The translations under genes were made by a program, and so were the position numbers. From Streptomyces sp. Ru73 (lineage in GTDB: Bacteria > Actinomycetota > Actinomycetes > Streptomycetales > Streptomycetaceae), in contig NZ_PQSQ01000044.1 in NCBI RefSeq assembly GCF_002920575.1, forward strand, positions 1 through 60,445: a stretch of 60,445 nt of DNA, given 5' to 3'. Shown here piece after piece: positions 16,892 through 25,593 of the stretch; within the stretch, counting starts at the first letter, position 1; each line of letters starts with the position of its first letter. The notes under the pieces are model-generated. The model saw only the letters and a program-made list of their open reading frames with translations. It searched no databases and had not been told where the DNA came from.

Positions 16892-18115
16892 TCAGCCGGC
16901 CGGCAGCGGCTCCAGCGGCCGCAGTCCGTCGGCGGCGGCACCGCGGTTGAGCAGCGTGCCCCGCGTGCGCTCGAAGGCGAGGCGGTAGCGGGCCGCGCGG
17001 TCCTCGCTCAGCCCGTCGGGGTCGCGGAGCGCGGCGGCGACGTCGACCAGCCGGTGGGCGGTGACAGCCCCCGCGGGCAGCCGGCCGCTCTCGTCGGGGT
17101 CCGGCGGCAGGTCGACGAGGGTGGGGACGTACTTGGGGCTGACGTCCCAGCCGCCGTCCTGCCGCTCGGCGAACTCGAACCAGCCGATCACGCCCTCCTC
17201 GGTCAGGCCCGAGGGCTTCTCGTGCCGGGCGAGCTGGTTGCCGAGCCCGTACGCGATCCAGGTGCCGTCGACCTTCTCCATCGGCTGCACGACGTGCGCG
17301 TGGTGGCCGATGACCAGGTCGATGCCGGTCTCCCGGGCGATCCTGCGCCCCAGTCCGAGCTGGTCGGCGCTGGGCTCGGGGTGGTGCTCGCTGCCCCAGT
17401 GGATGCTGAGGACGACGGCGTCGGCGCCGGCCTTGCGCGCGGCGTGCTCGGCGGCCTTGATCTTCCCGAGGTCGGTCGTGTTGGCCAGCCACGGCTTGTC
17501 GGCGGGCACACCGGTGCCGTTGAAACCGAAGGTGTAGGAGAGCTGGGCGACCTTGAGGCCCTTGACGTCGGTGATCAGCGGGGTGGCGGCCTCGCGGGCG
17601 CTGCGTGCCGAGCCGGTGTGCTTCAGCCCCGCCGCGTCCAGCACGTCCAGCGTCCGCTGCACCCCGGAAGCGCCGTGGTCGAGGGTGTGGTTGGAGGCCG
17701 TGGAGCAGGTGTCGTACCCGGTCTTCTTGAGCGTCGTGGCGATCTGCGGGGGCACGACGAAGTCGGGGAAGCCGCGGAACGGGCCGCGGGGCTCGCCCGC
17801 CACCGTCTCGAAGTGGCAGACGGCCAGGTCGGCCTTGCTGATCACGGGCTTCACGCCGGCCATGATCCGGTCGAAGTCCAGGCCCTGCGCGCCGCCGCCG
17901 GTGGCCGCCGCGTCCTTGCGCGCCTGCTCGGTCAGCTCCGGGTGGATCAGGATGTCACCGGCCGCCGCGAGGGTGAAGCGGCGGCCGTCCGGCTTCACCG
18001 CGGCTTCCGTCTCCGCGCCGGCGCAGCCGGTGAGGCCGGTCAGGGCGAGGAGGGCGGCGGTGGCGGCCAGAAGTCTCCGGGAGGCACGGGGACTCCGGTA
18101 AGGGCGATTCGTCAC
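16892..18115 (-). CDS. capA: CapA/PgsA-like metallophosphoesterase-fold lipoprotein
   Basis: A 407-residue secreted lipoprotein: hydrophobic leader, lipobox LTGC near residue 31, then a CapA domain. Metal-site motifs of the calcineurin-like fold are visible: AAAGDILIHPEL, FETVAGEP, STASNHTLDHG, LSIHWGSEHHPEP and DLVIGHHAHVVQPME. CapA proteins are required for export or anchoring of poly-gamma-glutamate. The start is GTG at 18115 without a Shine-Dalgarno; the upstream sequence has TATAAAGT about 8 bases away, suggesting an own promoter and perhaps a leaderless start. A 224-bp gap with no gene (16668-16891) separates it from the sensor-like gene, so it may be the first gene of the cluster or a separate unit. 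Confidence 0.85.
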   Translation of the reverse strand: MTNRPYRSPRASRRLLAATAALLALTGLTGCAGAETEAAVKPDGRRFTLAAAGDILIHPELTEQARKDAAATGGGAQGLDFDRIMAGVKPVISKADLAVCHFETVAGEPRGPFRGFPDFVVPPQIATTLKKTGYDTCSTASNHTLDHGASGVQRTLDVLDAAGLKHTGSARSAREAATPLITDVKGLKVAQLSYTFGFNGTGVPADKPWLANTTDLGKIKAAEHAARKAGADAVVLSIHWGSEHHPEPSADQLGLGRRIARETGIDLVIGHHAHVVQPMEKVDGTWIAYGLGNQLARHEKPSGLTEEGVIGWFEFAERQDGGWDVSPKYVPTLVDLPPDPDESGRLPAGAVTAHRLVDVAAALRDPDGLSEDRAARYRLAFERTRGTLLNRGAAADGLRPLEPLPAG

Positions 18116-18189
18116 TCAGTCAACTTTATACAACTTTGACCGTCGTTCGGACGAACAGGATAACGATTGCGCGAACGGGCGGCCGGCTC

Positions 18190-18233
18190 GCGGCCGTTGC
18201 GGCGCCGGCCGTGACCGGCGCCGCAACGGCCGC
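18190..18233. terminator. Long terminator hairpin downstream of the ClpC-N-like gene
   Basis: Perfect 19-bp inverted repeat (18190-18208 and 18215-18233) with a 6-base loop, directly after the stop of the leftward gene at 18237. Confidence 0.8.
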
Positions 18234-18236
18234 GCG

Positions 18237-18986
18237 TCACTCCTTCGGGCCGGCCGCCGTGAGGGCGTCCAGGGTCTCCCTGATCCAGGTCTCGGCGGCC
18301 TCCTTGGTGACGCCGAGGCCGGTCAGGAGCCCGTCGCCGTCCTCCTGCTCCAGCAGGGCGAGCAGCACGTGTTCGGTGCCGACGTAGTTGTGGCCCAGCC
18401 GCAGGGCCTCGCGGAAGGTCAGCTCCAGGGCCTTCTTGGCGGCCGCGGTGAAGGGGATGAGGGCGGGCGTCCCGTCCTCGGCGGCCGGCGGCTGCGCTGC
18501 CGCTACCGCCTCGCGCACGGCCTCGGCCGAGACACCCTGGGCGGCCAGGGCGCGCGCCGCGAGCCCCTCCGGCTCGGCGAGGAGGCCGAGGATCAGGTGC
18601 CCGGTGCCGATCTCGGCCTGGCCGCCCGCCTTGGCCTCGTTCTGCGCGGTGACGACGACGTTGCGGGCGCGCGGCGTGAAGCGGCCGAAGCCCTCGTTCG
18701 GGTCGAGGTCGGGGGTCGCGGGGCCCTTGGGGACGAAGCGCTTCTGGGCCGCCTGCTTGGTGACGCCCATGCTCTTGCCGATCTCCGTCCAGGAGGCGCC
18801 CGAGCGCCGCGCCTGGTCCACGAAGTGGCCGATCAGGTGGTCGGCCACGTCCCCGAGGTGGTCGGCCGCGAGGACCGCGTCGGTCAGCTGGTCGAGCGCG
18901 TCGGTGTGGACCTTCTTGATGGCCTCGATCAGGTCGTCGAGGCGTACCGGATGCGTGCTACGTACGGGTTCCACGGAATCTGCCAT
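18237..18986 (-). CDS. Clp N-terminal-domain protein with helix-turn-helix, ClpC2-like
   Basis: A 249-residue protein without AAA+ ATPase modules. Residues about 15-90 carry a helix-turn-helix (ASWTEIGKSMGVTKQAAQKRF). Residues about 98-240 are a double ClpA/B/C N-terminal domain (FTPRARNVVVTAQNEA... IGTGHLILGLLAEPEG; then FTAAAKKALELTFREALRLGHNYVGTEHVLLALL). This is the layout of mycobacterial ClpC2, which I recall as binding ClpC1-targeting antibiotics and repressing its own promoter. The ATG at 18986 lies 3 bp from a perfect palindrome. A decoy or autoregulator for ClpC-directed toxins is inferred, not shown. Confidence 0.85.
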   Translation of the reverse strand: MADSVEPVRSTHPVRLDDLIEAIKKVHTDALDQLTDAVLAADHLGDVADHLIGHFVDQARRSGASWTEIGKSMGVTKQAAQKRFVPKGPATPDLDPNEGFGRFTPRARNVVVTAQNEAKAGGQAEIGTGHLILGLLAEPEGLAARALAAQGVSAEAVREAVAAAQPPAAEDGTPALIPFTAAAKKALELTFREALRLGHNYVGTEHVLLALLEQEDGDGLLTGLGVTKEAAETWIRETLDALTAAGPKE

Positions 18987-18988
18987 GC

Positions 18989-19033
18989 GTCAACCATAGG
19001 TTGACGACCTCGGGCCGTCAACCCTGGGTTGTC
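18989..19033. promoter_or_regulatory. Twin palindromic operators upstream of the ClpC-N-like gene
   Basis: A perfect 17-bp inverted repeat, GTCAACC-ATA-GGTTGAC, lies at 18989-19005. A second copy with one change, GTCAACC-CTG-GGTTGTC, lies at 19017-19033. Centres are 28 bp apart. The sites occupy the promoter region of the helix-turn-helix gene and are also 53 bp upstream of the divergent NYN gene. Confidence 0.75.
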
Positions 19034-19085
19034 GATTCTGCCGTAACGGGAGCCCGCGGCGCCGCATCGGTGCCACGATGAACGC

Positions 19086-19496
19086 ATGACAGCGACAACC
19101 ACCCTCATCGTCGACGGCGCCAACGTCGTCGGCTCGGTGCCCGACGGCTGGTGGCACGACCGGCGGGGCGCGGCCGAGCGGCTGCGCGACGGTCTCGTGG
19201 CGTACGGCGAGACCGGCATCCCAGGCGTCGCCGACCCGCCCGTCGAGCTGGTCCTCGTCGTGGAGGGCGCGGCACGCGGCGTGCGCAGCGTCGACGGGGT
19301 ACGGGTGGAGTCGGCCGGCGGCAGCGGCGACGACCGGATCGTGGAGCTGGTCGCGGAGCGGCCCGACGGGCGGCCCTGCGTGGTCGTGACCGCCGACCGC
19401 GGCCTGCGCGCCCGCGTCGAGGCGCTGGGCGCCCGCGTGGCGGGCCCGCGCTCGGTGCGCCCGGCCGGCCCCGGCGGCCGGGCGCACGGCAGGTGA
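19086..19496 (+). CDS. NYN/PIN-like domain protein (putative RNase)
   Basis: A 136-residue single-domain protein of the NYN (PIN-like, YacP-related) superfamily. The first acidic motif is TLIVDGANVVGSVPDGWWHDR at the N-terminus. A central strand, VELVLVVEGAARG, precedes the conserved GSGDDRIVELV and VVTADRGLRARVEALG, giving the usual set of Asp residues for a metal-dependent RNase. The C-terminus is short and basic. No clear Shine-Dalgarno precedes the ATG. It is divergent from the ClpC-N-like gene and convergent with the permease gene. Confidence 0.8.
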   Translation: MTATTTLIVDGANVVGSVPDGWWHDRRGAAERLRDGLVAYGETGIPGVADPPVELVLVVEGAARGVRSVDGVRVESAGGSGDDRIVELVAERPDGRPCVVVTADRGLRARVEALGARVAGPRSVRPAGPGGRAHGR

Positions 19497-19503
19497 GGGG
19501 CGG

Positions 19504-21006
19504 TCAGCCGCGGCGGCCCAGCCGGCTGTGCGACCGCCCGTACACGAAGTAGAAGACCAGCCCGATCGCCATCCAGACGGCGAACCGCAGCCAGGTCTCC
19601 GCGGTCAGGTTGACCATCAGCCACAGGGACGCCAGCACCGACAGGACGGGCACCAGCGGCACCAGCGGGGTACGGAAGGTACGCGGCAGGTCGGGCCGGG
19701 TACGGCGCAGGATGATCACGCCGAGCGCGACCACGACGAACGCGAACAGGGTCCCGATGTTGACCAGTTCGGCGAGTACGTCGATGGAGGTGAACCCCGC
19801 CACCACCGCGACCACCACGCCCAGCGCGATGGTGGACCGGTAGGGCGTGCCGAAGCGCGGGTGGACCGTGGAGAAGACCCGCGGCAGCAGGCCGTCGCGG
19901 CTCATCGCGAAGAAGACCCGGCTCTGGCCGAGCAGCAGGATCATGCAGACCGAGGTGAGGCCGACCGCGGCGCCGAAGCTGATCAGGCCCGCCCAGAAGG
20001 GGTGCCCGACGGCCTTGAAGGCGTCGGCGAGCGGTGCGTCCGTGGACAGCTTGCTGTACTTCTGCATGCCGGTCACGACGATGGACACGGCGACGTAGAG
20101 CACCGTGCAGATGAGCAGCGAGCCGAGGATTCCGCGCGGCACGTCGCGCTGCGGGTTGCGGGCCTCCTCGGCGGCGGTGGCGACGATGTCGAAGCCGATG
20201 AAGGCGAAGAACACCACGGCGGCGGCCGCGAAGATGCCCATCACGCCGAAGTTCGCCGGGGTGAAGCCGAACATCACCTGGGCCAGCGGCGCCTGCAGAC
20301 CGCCGCCGCCCGAGCTGGGCACGGACTCCGGTACGAACGGGTGGTAGTTGGCGCCGTTGATGAAGAAGGCGCCGACGATGATGACGAGCAGGACGACGGT
20401 GACCTTGATGCCGACGACCACCGCGGTGACCCGCGAGGACAGCTTCATGCCGGCGACGAGGATGGCGGTCAGCACGAGGACGAGGATGCAGGCGAGCAGG
20501 TCGAACCCGAAGTGCCCCTCGTGGGTGCCGGAGAGCTGCTGCGGCAGGTGGAAGCCCGCCGAGTCCAGCAGCGAGCGGATGTAGCCGGACCAGCCGACGG
20601 CCACCACGGCGCAGGCCAGCGCCAGCTCCAGGACCAGGTCCCAGCCGATGATCCAGGCGGGGAACTCGCCGAGCGAGGCGTAGGAGAAGGTGTACGCGGA
20701 GCCGGCGACCGGGACGGTGGAGGCGAACTCGGCGTAGCAGAGCGCGGCCAGCGCGCAGACCACGCCGGCGACGACGAACGAGACGGCGACCGCCGGGCCG
20801 GCCGACTCCTTGGCGATCTTTCCGGTGAGGACGAAGATGCCGGTACCGATGATCACACCGACACCGAAGACCGTGAGGTCCAGCGCGGACAGCGACTTCC
20901 TGAGCGCGTGCTCCGGCTCTTCGGTGTCGCGGATCGACTCCTCGACCGTCTTGGTCCGGAGGAGGCCGCGGCGGCGCCCCTCCGGCTCTGGCAACGAACT
21001 GCTCAT
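19504..21006 (-). CDS. APC-family amino-acid permease (cationic amino-acid transporter type)
   Basis: A 500-residue transporter with about 12-14 membrane helices, importing amino acids in symport. The N-terminal cytoplasmic stretch leads into helix 1 with the substrate-site motif FGVGVIIGTGIFVLTG. It continues with VSFVVAGVVCALAALCYAEFASTVPVAGSAYTF and the family segment FFAFIGFDIVATAAEEARNPQRDVPRGI, typical of the YfnA/CAT subgroup. The ATG at 21006 has GGAGG 8 bases upstream. It is transcribed separately from dxs, with a terminator between. Confidence 0.9.
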   Translation of the reverse strand: MSSSLPEPEGRRRGLLRTKTVEESIRDTEEPEHALRKSLSALDLTVFGVGVIIGTGIFVLTGKIAKESAGPAVAVSFVVAGVVCALAALCYAEFASTVPVAGSAYTFSYASLGEFPAWIIGWDLVLELALACAVVAVGWSGYIRSLLDSAGFHLPQQLSGTHEGHFGFDLLACILVLVLTAILVAGMKLSSRVTAVVVGIKVTVVLLVIIVGAFFINGANYHPFVPESVPSSGGGGLQAPLAQVMFGFTPANFGVMGIFAAAAVVFFAFIGFDIVATAAEEARNPQRDVPRGILGSLLICTVLYVAVSIVVTGMQKYSKLSTDAPLADAFKAVGHPFWAGLISFGAAVGLTSVCMILLLGQSRVFFAMSRDGLLPRVFSTVHPRFGTPYRSTIALGVVVAVVAGFTSIDVLAELVNIGTLFAFVVVALGVIILRRTRPDLPRTFRTPLVPLVPVLSVLASLWLMVNLTAETWLRFAVWMAIGLVFYFVYGRSHSRLGRRG

Positions 21007-21123
21007 GTGCGGACCTCCGCCTGGACGACCGTCTGGGAATCCCCGACTGACCGAGTTTCGGCAATGGCCGGGAACAGTCAGTGACGGCTTGCCCGCAGGA
21101 TCCGGAGATCACTCGATATGCGG

Positions 21124-21163
21124 AGGGGCCGGTGCTCACCCGGAGGAGTGAGCACCGGCCCCT
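21124..21163. terminator. Terminator of dxs
   Basis: A 16-bp perfect inverted repeat (AGGGGCCGGTGCTCAC and its complement) with an 8-base loop, just after the dxs stop. Confidence 0.8.
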
Positions 21164-21175
21164 TGACCGCTGCGA

Positions 21176-23116
21176 TCAGTCCTGAATGACCTGGGCCGGC
21201 TCGGCGGAACGGCCGTCGGCGGCCTCGTCGTAACGCCCGTCGATCTTCGCGACCAGGCCGGTGACCTGACGCGCGATGTCCGGCGCGGTAAGGCCGATCT
21301 CGGCCATGATCTCCTTGCGCGAGGCGTGGTCGAGGAAGCGCTCGGGGATGCCGAAGTCGCGCAGCGGCACGTCCACGCCCGCGTCCCGCAGCGCCTGCGC
21401 GACCGCGGAGCCGACGCCGCCGGTGCGGATGCCGTCCTCGACGGTGACCACGACGCGGTGCTTCGCCGCCAGGCCCGGCAGCGCCGCGTCGACCGGCTTC
21501 ACCCAGCGCGGGTCGACCACGGTCGTGGAGATGCCCTGCTTGTCGAGCAGGTCGGCGATCTCCAGGCACATCGGGGCGAGCGCGCCGACGGAGACCAGCA
21601 GCACGTCGGGCTTCTTGACGTCCTCGGCCGGCGCGCGCAGCACGTCCATGCCGCCGATCCGGTCCACGGCCTCGACGGCCGGGCCGACCGCGCCCTTGGA
21701 GTAGCGCACCACGGTCGGCGCGTCGTCGACCTCGACGGCCTCGCGCAGCTGGGCGCGCACCTGGTCGGCGTCGCGCGGCGCGGCGATCCGCAGGCCCGGT
21801 ACGACCTGGAGGATCGACATGTCCCACATGCCGTTGTGCGAGGCGCCGTCGGTGCCGGTGACACCGGAGCGGTCCAGGACGAAGGTGACGCCGCACTTGT
21901 GCAGCGCCACGTCCATCAGGACCTGGTCGAAGGCGCGGTTCAGGAACGTGGCGTACAGCGCGAAGACCGGGTGCAGGCCGCCGGTGGCCAGGCCGGCGGC
22001 GGAGACCGCGCCGTGCTGCTCGGCGATGCCCACGTCGTAGATGCGCTCGGGGAACTCCTTGGCGAACGCCTTGAGGCCCACCGGCTGCAGCATCGCCGCG
22101 GTGATCGCGACGATGTCCTCGCGCTCCCGGCCGAGCTTGACCATCTCCTCGCCGAAGACCGAGGTCCAGTCGGCGCCGGAGGCGGCCACCGGGAGGCCGG
22201 TGTCGGGGTGGATCACGCCGATGCCGTGGAAGCGGTCGGCCTCGTCCTGCTCGGCGGGCTCGTAGCCGCGGCCCTTCTCGGTGAGGCAGTGCACGATGAC
22301 CGGGCCGCCGAAGCGCTTGGCGCGCTGCAGCGCGGACTCCAGGGCCTCGATGTCGTGGCCGTCGATCGGGCCGACGTACTTCAGGCCCAGGTCCTCGAAC
22401 ATGCCCTGCGGGGCGATGAAGTCCTTCAGGCCCTTCTTCGCGCCGTGCAGCGTCTCGTAGAGCGGCTTGCCGACGACCGGCGTGCGCTCCAGCAGGTCCT
22501 TGCCGCGGGCGAGGAACCGCTCGTAGCCGTCGGTCGTGCGCAGCGTGGCGAGGTGGTTGGCGAGGCCGCCGATGGTCGGCGCGTACGAGCGCTCGTTGTC
22601 GTTGACGACGATGACCAGCGGGCGGTCCTTGGCGACCGCGATGTTGTTCAGCGCCTCCCAGGCCATGCCGCCCGTGAGCGCGCCGTCACCGATCACCGCG
22701 ACGACGTGGTCGTCCGTGCCGCGCACCTGGTTGGCCTTGGCGAGGCCGTCGGCCCAGCCGAGCACCGTGGAGGCGTGGCTGTTCTCGATGACGTCGTGCT
22801 CGGACTCGGCACGCGAGGGGTAGCCGGACAGGCCGCCCTTGGCCCGCAGCTTCGAGAAGTCCTGGCGGCCGGTGAGCAGCTTGTGGACGTAGGACTGGTG
22901 GCCGGTGTCGAAGAGGACCTTGTCCTTGGGCGACTCGAAGACGCGGTGCAGCGCGATGGTCAGCTCGACCACGCCGAGGTTCGGGCCGAGGTGCCCGCCG
23001 GTCTTGGAGACGGCGTCGACCAGGAACGTACGGATTTCTCCCGCCAGCTGCTCCAGCTGCTCCGGGCCGAGCCGGTCCAGATCGCGCGGTCCCGTGATGC
23101 GGGTCAGCAGGGCCAC
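21176..23116 (-). CDS. dxs: 1-deoxy-D-xylulose-5-phosphate synthase
   Basis: Condenses pyruvate and glyceraldehyde 3-phosphate in the first step of the MEP isoprenoid pathway, using thiamine diphosphate. The 646-residue length is normal. The TPP-Mg motif GDGALTGGMAWEALNN...VNDN begins near residue 142. His residues are at GHQSYVHKLLTGR and HLGPNLGVVELT. The transketolase central domain has the TPP glutamate in YDVGIAEQHGAV and the segment DRSGVTGTDGASHNG. The GTG start follows a perfect AAGGAGG. It also provides precursor for thiamine and pyridoxal in some bacteria. Confidence 0.96.
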   Translation of the reverse strand: MALLTRITGPRDLDRLGPEQLEQLAGEIRTFLVDAVSKTGGHLGPNLGVVELTIALHRVFESPKDKVLFDTGHQSYVHKLLTGRQDFSKLRAKGGLSGYPSRAESEHDVIENSHASTVLGWADGLAKANQVRGTDDHVVAVIGDGALTGGMAWEALNNIAVAKDRPLVIVVNDNERSYAPTIGGLANHLATLRTTDGYERFLARGKDLLERTPVVGKPLYETLHGAKKGLKDFIAPQGMFEDLGLKYVGPIDGHDIEALESALQRAKRFGGPVIVHCLTEKGRGYEPAEQDEADRFHGIGVIHPDTGLPVAASGADWTSVFGEEMVKLGREREDIVAITAAMLQPVGLKAFAKEFPERIYDVGIAEQHGAVSAAGLATGGLHPVFALYATFLNRAFDQVLMDVALHKCGVTFVLDRSGVTGTDGASHNGMWDMSILQVVPGLRIAAPRDADQVRAQLREAVEVDDAPTVVRYSKGAVGPAVEAVDRIGGMDVLRAPAEDVKKPDVLLVSVGALAPMCLEIADLLDKQGISTTVVDPRWVKPVDAALPGLAAKHRVVVTVEDGIRTGGVGSAVAQALRDAGVDVPLRDFGIPERFLDHASRKEIMAEIGLTAPDIARQVTGLVAKIDGRYDEAADGRSAEPAQVIQD

Positions 23117-23242
23117 CCGTGCCTCCTTGCGTTCGAGCGTTGTTCGAACCTGGTCGCCGGTTCGAGCTTGATCGAGCTTGCCGATCAGTCGAGTCTAATG
23201 TTCCGCCCGGAGCCGCCGCGCCCGGGCCGTGCGATCTATCTC

Positions 23243-23291
23243 ACCCGTACGGCCCCACCTGGCACGTCGTGCCTGGCAGGGCCGTACGGGT
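23243..23291. terminator. Nested hairpin downstream of xylH
   Basis: Outer arms ACCCGTACGGCCC (23243-23255) and its complement (23279-23291) enclose a second inverted repeat, GGCACG-T-CGTGCC (23261-23273). It lies after the xylH stop and upstream of dxs. Confidence 0.65.
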
Positions 23292-23376
23292 CGGACGGAG
23301 ATGACCGGGACGGGCGTTTCGGCCGCCCGCGCGTGTCCGGATTTCGTGGCAGAGCTGTTACGTGCGGGCGCGGCCG

Positions 23377-24672
23377 TCAGGTGCGGCCGGCCGTCTTCTG
23401 GGTCCGCCGCGAGACCGAGTCGATCACGACGGCGGCCAGCAGCACCGCACCGGTGATCATGAACTGGATCTCGCTGGCCATGCCCAGCAGGTTCAGACCC
23501 TGCTGGATGGACTGGATGACCAGCATGCCCAGCAGCGCCGACCAGATCTTGCCGCGGCCGCCGAAGAGGCTGGTGCCGCCGATGACCGCGGCGGCGATCA
23601 CGTTCATCAGCGTGTTGCCCGCGCCGAGGTTCTTCGTCGCGCCGCCGGAGAGGCTGGCGATGAAGAGCCCGCCGAACGCGGCGAGCATCCCGGAGATCGC
23701 GAAGACCGTGATCCGGACCTTGTCGACGTTGATGCCGGCCCGGCGGGCCGCCTCCGCGTTGCCGCCGACCGCGAAGATCTGCCGGCCGTAGCTGGTCCTG
23801 CGGACCACGAAGTCGGCGATGACCAGGACCGCGAGGAAGAGCACCAGCGCCAGCGGCAGGCCCCGCGCGCCGGCCGGCTCGTTCAGCACGTACGCGACGG
23901 CGAAGGCGATCACCGCGACCACGGCGGTGCGCAGCCCCACCTCGCTCAGCGGCCGCGAGGGCAGCCCGGCGGCCTTGCGCCGCTTGCTGTCCAGCAGCAG
24001 CGAGCCCGCGTACGCCAGCACCGCGACCAGGGCCAGGCCGTACGCCGCCGCCTTGTCCTCGAAGTAGTAACCGGTGAGGTACGAGACCACGCTGTCGTCC
24101 GGCGTGTTGATGGAGCCTTCCTTGCCCATCATCCAGATCTGCAGGCCGCTCCAGCCGAGGAAGCCCGCGAGGGTGACCACGAAGGCCGGCACGCCGATCT
24201 TGGCGAAGAAGAAGCCGTGCAGCGCGCCGATGAGCAGGCCGCAGGCGATGGCGATCAGCACGGACAGCCAGTCGTTCAGGCCGTTGGTGACGCTGAGCAC
24301 CGCCCAGACCGCGGCGCCCACACCGGCCACCGAGCCGACCGAGAGGTCGATCTCGCCCAGCAGCAGGACGAAGACGATGCCGACGGCCATGATGCCGAGG
24401 CCGGAGGTGTAGACGCCGATGTTCGCGAGGGAGCCGGCCGACAGGAAGCTGCTGGTCTGCAGCTGGAAGACGACCGCGATGACGATGAGGCCGAGGACGA
24501 CCGGGATCGAGCCCAGCTCGCCGCCGCGCATCCGCCGGGTGAAGTCGGTCCAGTACCCCTTGAAGCCCTGCTCGCGGACGAGCAGCCGCGGGTCGACGGC
24601 GGCGGCCGGGACGGCGCTCTCCTCCGCCGGGGCGCCCGCCGCGCTCCCGCTCTTGGTGAGGTCGCTGCTCAT
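23377..24672 (-). CDS. xylH: Sugar ABC transporter permease XylH
   Basis: A 431-residue permease with about ten membrane helices, of the RbsC/XylH family. The N-terminal cytoplasmic region (MSSDLTKSGSAAG...) precedes IPVVLGLIVIAVVFQLQTSSFLSAG. Family segments are VGSVAGVGAAVWAVLSV, VPAFVVTLAGFLGWSGLQ, and the ATPase-contact region RRTSYGRQIFAVGGNAEAARRAGI. The ATG overlaps the xylG stop in ATGA, so translation is coupled. Orthologous to the S. coelicolor xylose system as I recall it; specificity otherwise rests on context. Confidence 0.9.
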   Translation of the reverse strand: MSSDLTKSGSAAGAPAEESAVPAAAVDPRLLVREQGFKGYWTDFTRRMRGGELGSIPVVLGLIVIAVVFQLQTSSFLSAGSLANIGVYTSGLGIMAVGIVFVLLLGEIDLSVGSVAGVGAAVWAVLSVTNGLNDWLSVLIAIACGLLIGALHGFFFAKIGVPAFVVTLAGFLGWSGLQIWMMGKEGSINTPDDSVVSYLTGYYFEDKAAAYGLALVAVLAYAGSLLLDSKRRKAAGLPSRPLSEVGLRTAVVAVIAFAVAYVLNEPAGARGLPLALVLFLAVLVIADFVVRRTSYGRQIFAVGGNAEAARRAGINVDKVRITVFAISGMLAAFGGLFIASLSGGATKNLGAGNTLMNVIAAAVIGGTSLFGGRGKIWSALLGMLVIQSIQQGLNLLGMASEIQFMITGAVLLAAVVIDSVSRRTQKTAGRT

Positions 24673-25463
24673 GACGCGCCCTGCTCCTTCTTCACCTGGT
24701 CCGTACGCGCCTTGCGGCGGGTGACGGCGTTGTCCGAGGCGCCGGTGATGGCGGCGATGATCTCTTCGTGGGAGGTGTCCGCCACGGAGAAGACACCGTT
24801 GTTGCGGCCGAGGCGCAGCACCGCGACCCGGTCCGCCACGGCCTGCACGTCGGCCATGTTGTGGCTGATCAGGATGACGCCGTGGCCACGCTCGCGGAGC
24901 CGCTCGACGAGGTCGAGGACCTGGGCGGTCTGCTCGACGCCGAGGGCCGCCGTGGGCTCGTCGAGGATGACGACCTTGGGGTCGCCGATCAGCGCGCGGG
25001 CGATGGCGACGACCTGGCGCTGACCGCCGGAGAGCGCCGCCACGGGGATGCGGACGCTGGGGATGCGGATGGACAGGGTGTCCAGCAGCTCCTTGGCGCG
25101 CTTCTCCATGGCGATCTCGTCGAGCACGGAGGCGCGGCGCAGCTCGCTGCCGAGGAAGAGGTTGGCGACGACGTCGAGGTTGTCGCAGAGCGCGAGGTCC
25201 TGGTAGACGGTGGCGACACCGAGCTCCTGGGCGTCGTGCGGCCGGCTGATGCGGACCGGACGCCCCTCCCACTCGATGGTGCCCTCGTCGATGGGGTGGA
25301 CCCCGGCGATGGTCTTGACGAGGGTCGACTTGCCGGCGCCGTTGTCGCCGACCAGGGCGACCACCTCACCGGCTTCGATCTCCAGCGTGACGTCCGTGAG
25401 CGCCTGGACGGCGCCGAACCGCTTGGAGACCGAGCGCAACGCCAGCACGGGCGCAGCGGACAC
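24669..25463 (-). CDS. xylG: Sugar ABC transporter ATPase XylG (single domain)
   Basis: A 264-residue ATPase energising XylH. Walker A is GDNGAGKST near residue 42, the Q-loop is VYQDLALCDNL, the signature is LSGGQRQVVAIARAL, Walker B is KVVILDEPTAALG, and the H-loop His is in ILISHNM. It has a single nucleotide-binding domain, half the length of the fused RbsA/XylG proteins of enterobacteria, so it must dimerise. I choose the GTG at 25463 because AAGGAG lies 9 bases upstream; an ATG at 25472 directly abuts that site, with zero spacing. It lies 130 bp from xylF. Confidence 0.88.
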   Translation of the reverse strand: MSAAPVLALRSVSKRFGAVQALTDVTLEIEAGEVVALVGDNGAGKSTLVKTIAGVHPIDEGTIEWEGRPVRISRPHDAQELGVATVYQDLALCDNLDVVANLFLGSELRRASVLDEIAMEKRAKELLDTLSIRIPSVRIPVAALSGGQRQVVAIARALIGDPKVVILDEPTAALGVEQTAQVLDLVERLRERGHGVILISHNMADVQAVADRVAVLRLGRNNGVFSVADTSHEEIIAAITGASDNAVTRRKARTDQVKKEQGAS

Positions 25464-25554
25464 GTGAATCATCTCCTTCGCCGCCTGTCGGGCGGGAATG
25501 GTGCGTACGAGGCTGCCCGGCGGTCCGCGCCTCCACGGGCGCGGGCCGGGGCCG

Positions 25555-25587
25555 GGGCGGCGCGCACCGTCCGTGCGCGGGCCGCCC
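25555..25587. promoter_or_regulatory. Intercistronic hairpin between xylF and xylG
   Basis: A GC-rich imperfect inverted repeat (GGGCGGC-C-GCGCAC against GTGCGC-GG-GCCGCCC) lies immediately after the xylF stop. Such structures often stabilise the binding-protein message or attenuate downstream genes. Confidence 0.5.
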
Positions 25588-25593
25588 GAGGGG

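Noticed and set aside
19528..21084. Plus-strand His/Asp/Arg-rich frame of 518 codons opposite the permease
   Set aside because: Highly charged repetitive translation mirrors the hydrophobic permease read on the opposite strand; a shadow.
25463..25472. ATG at 25472 as the xylG start
   Set aside because: The AAGGAG site directly abuts it with zero spacing; GTG at 25463 has a workable 9-base spacing.
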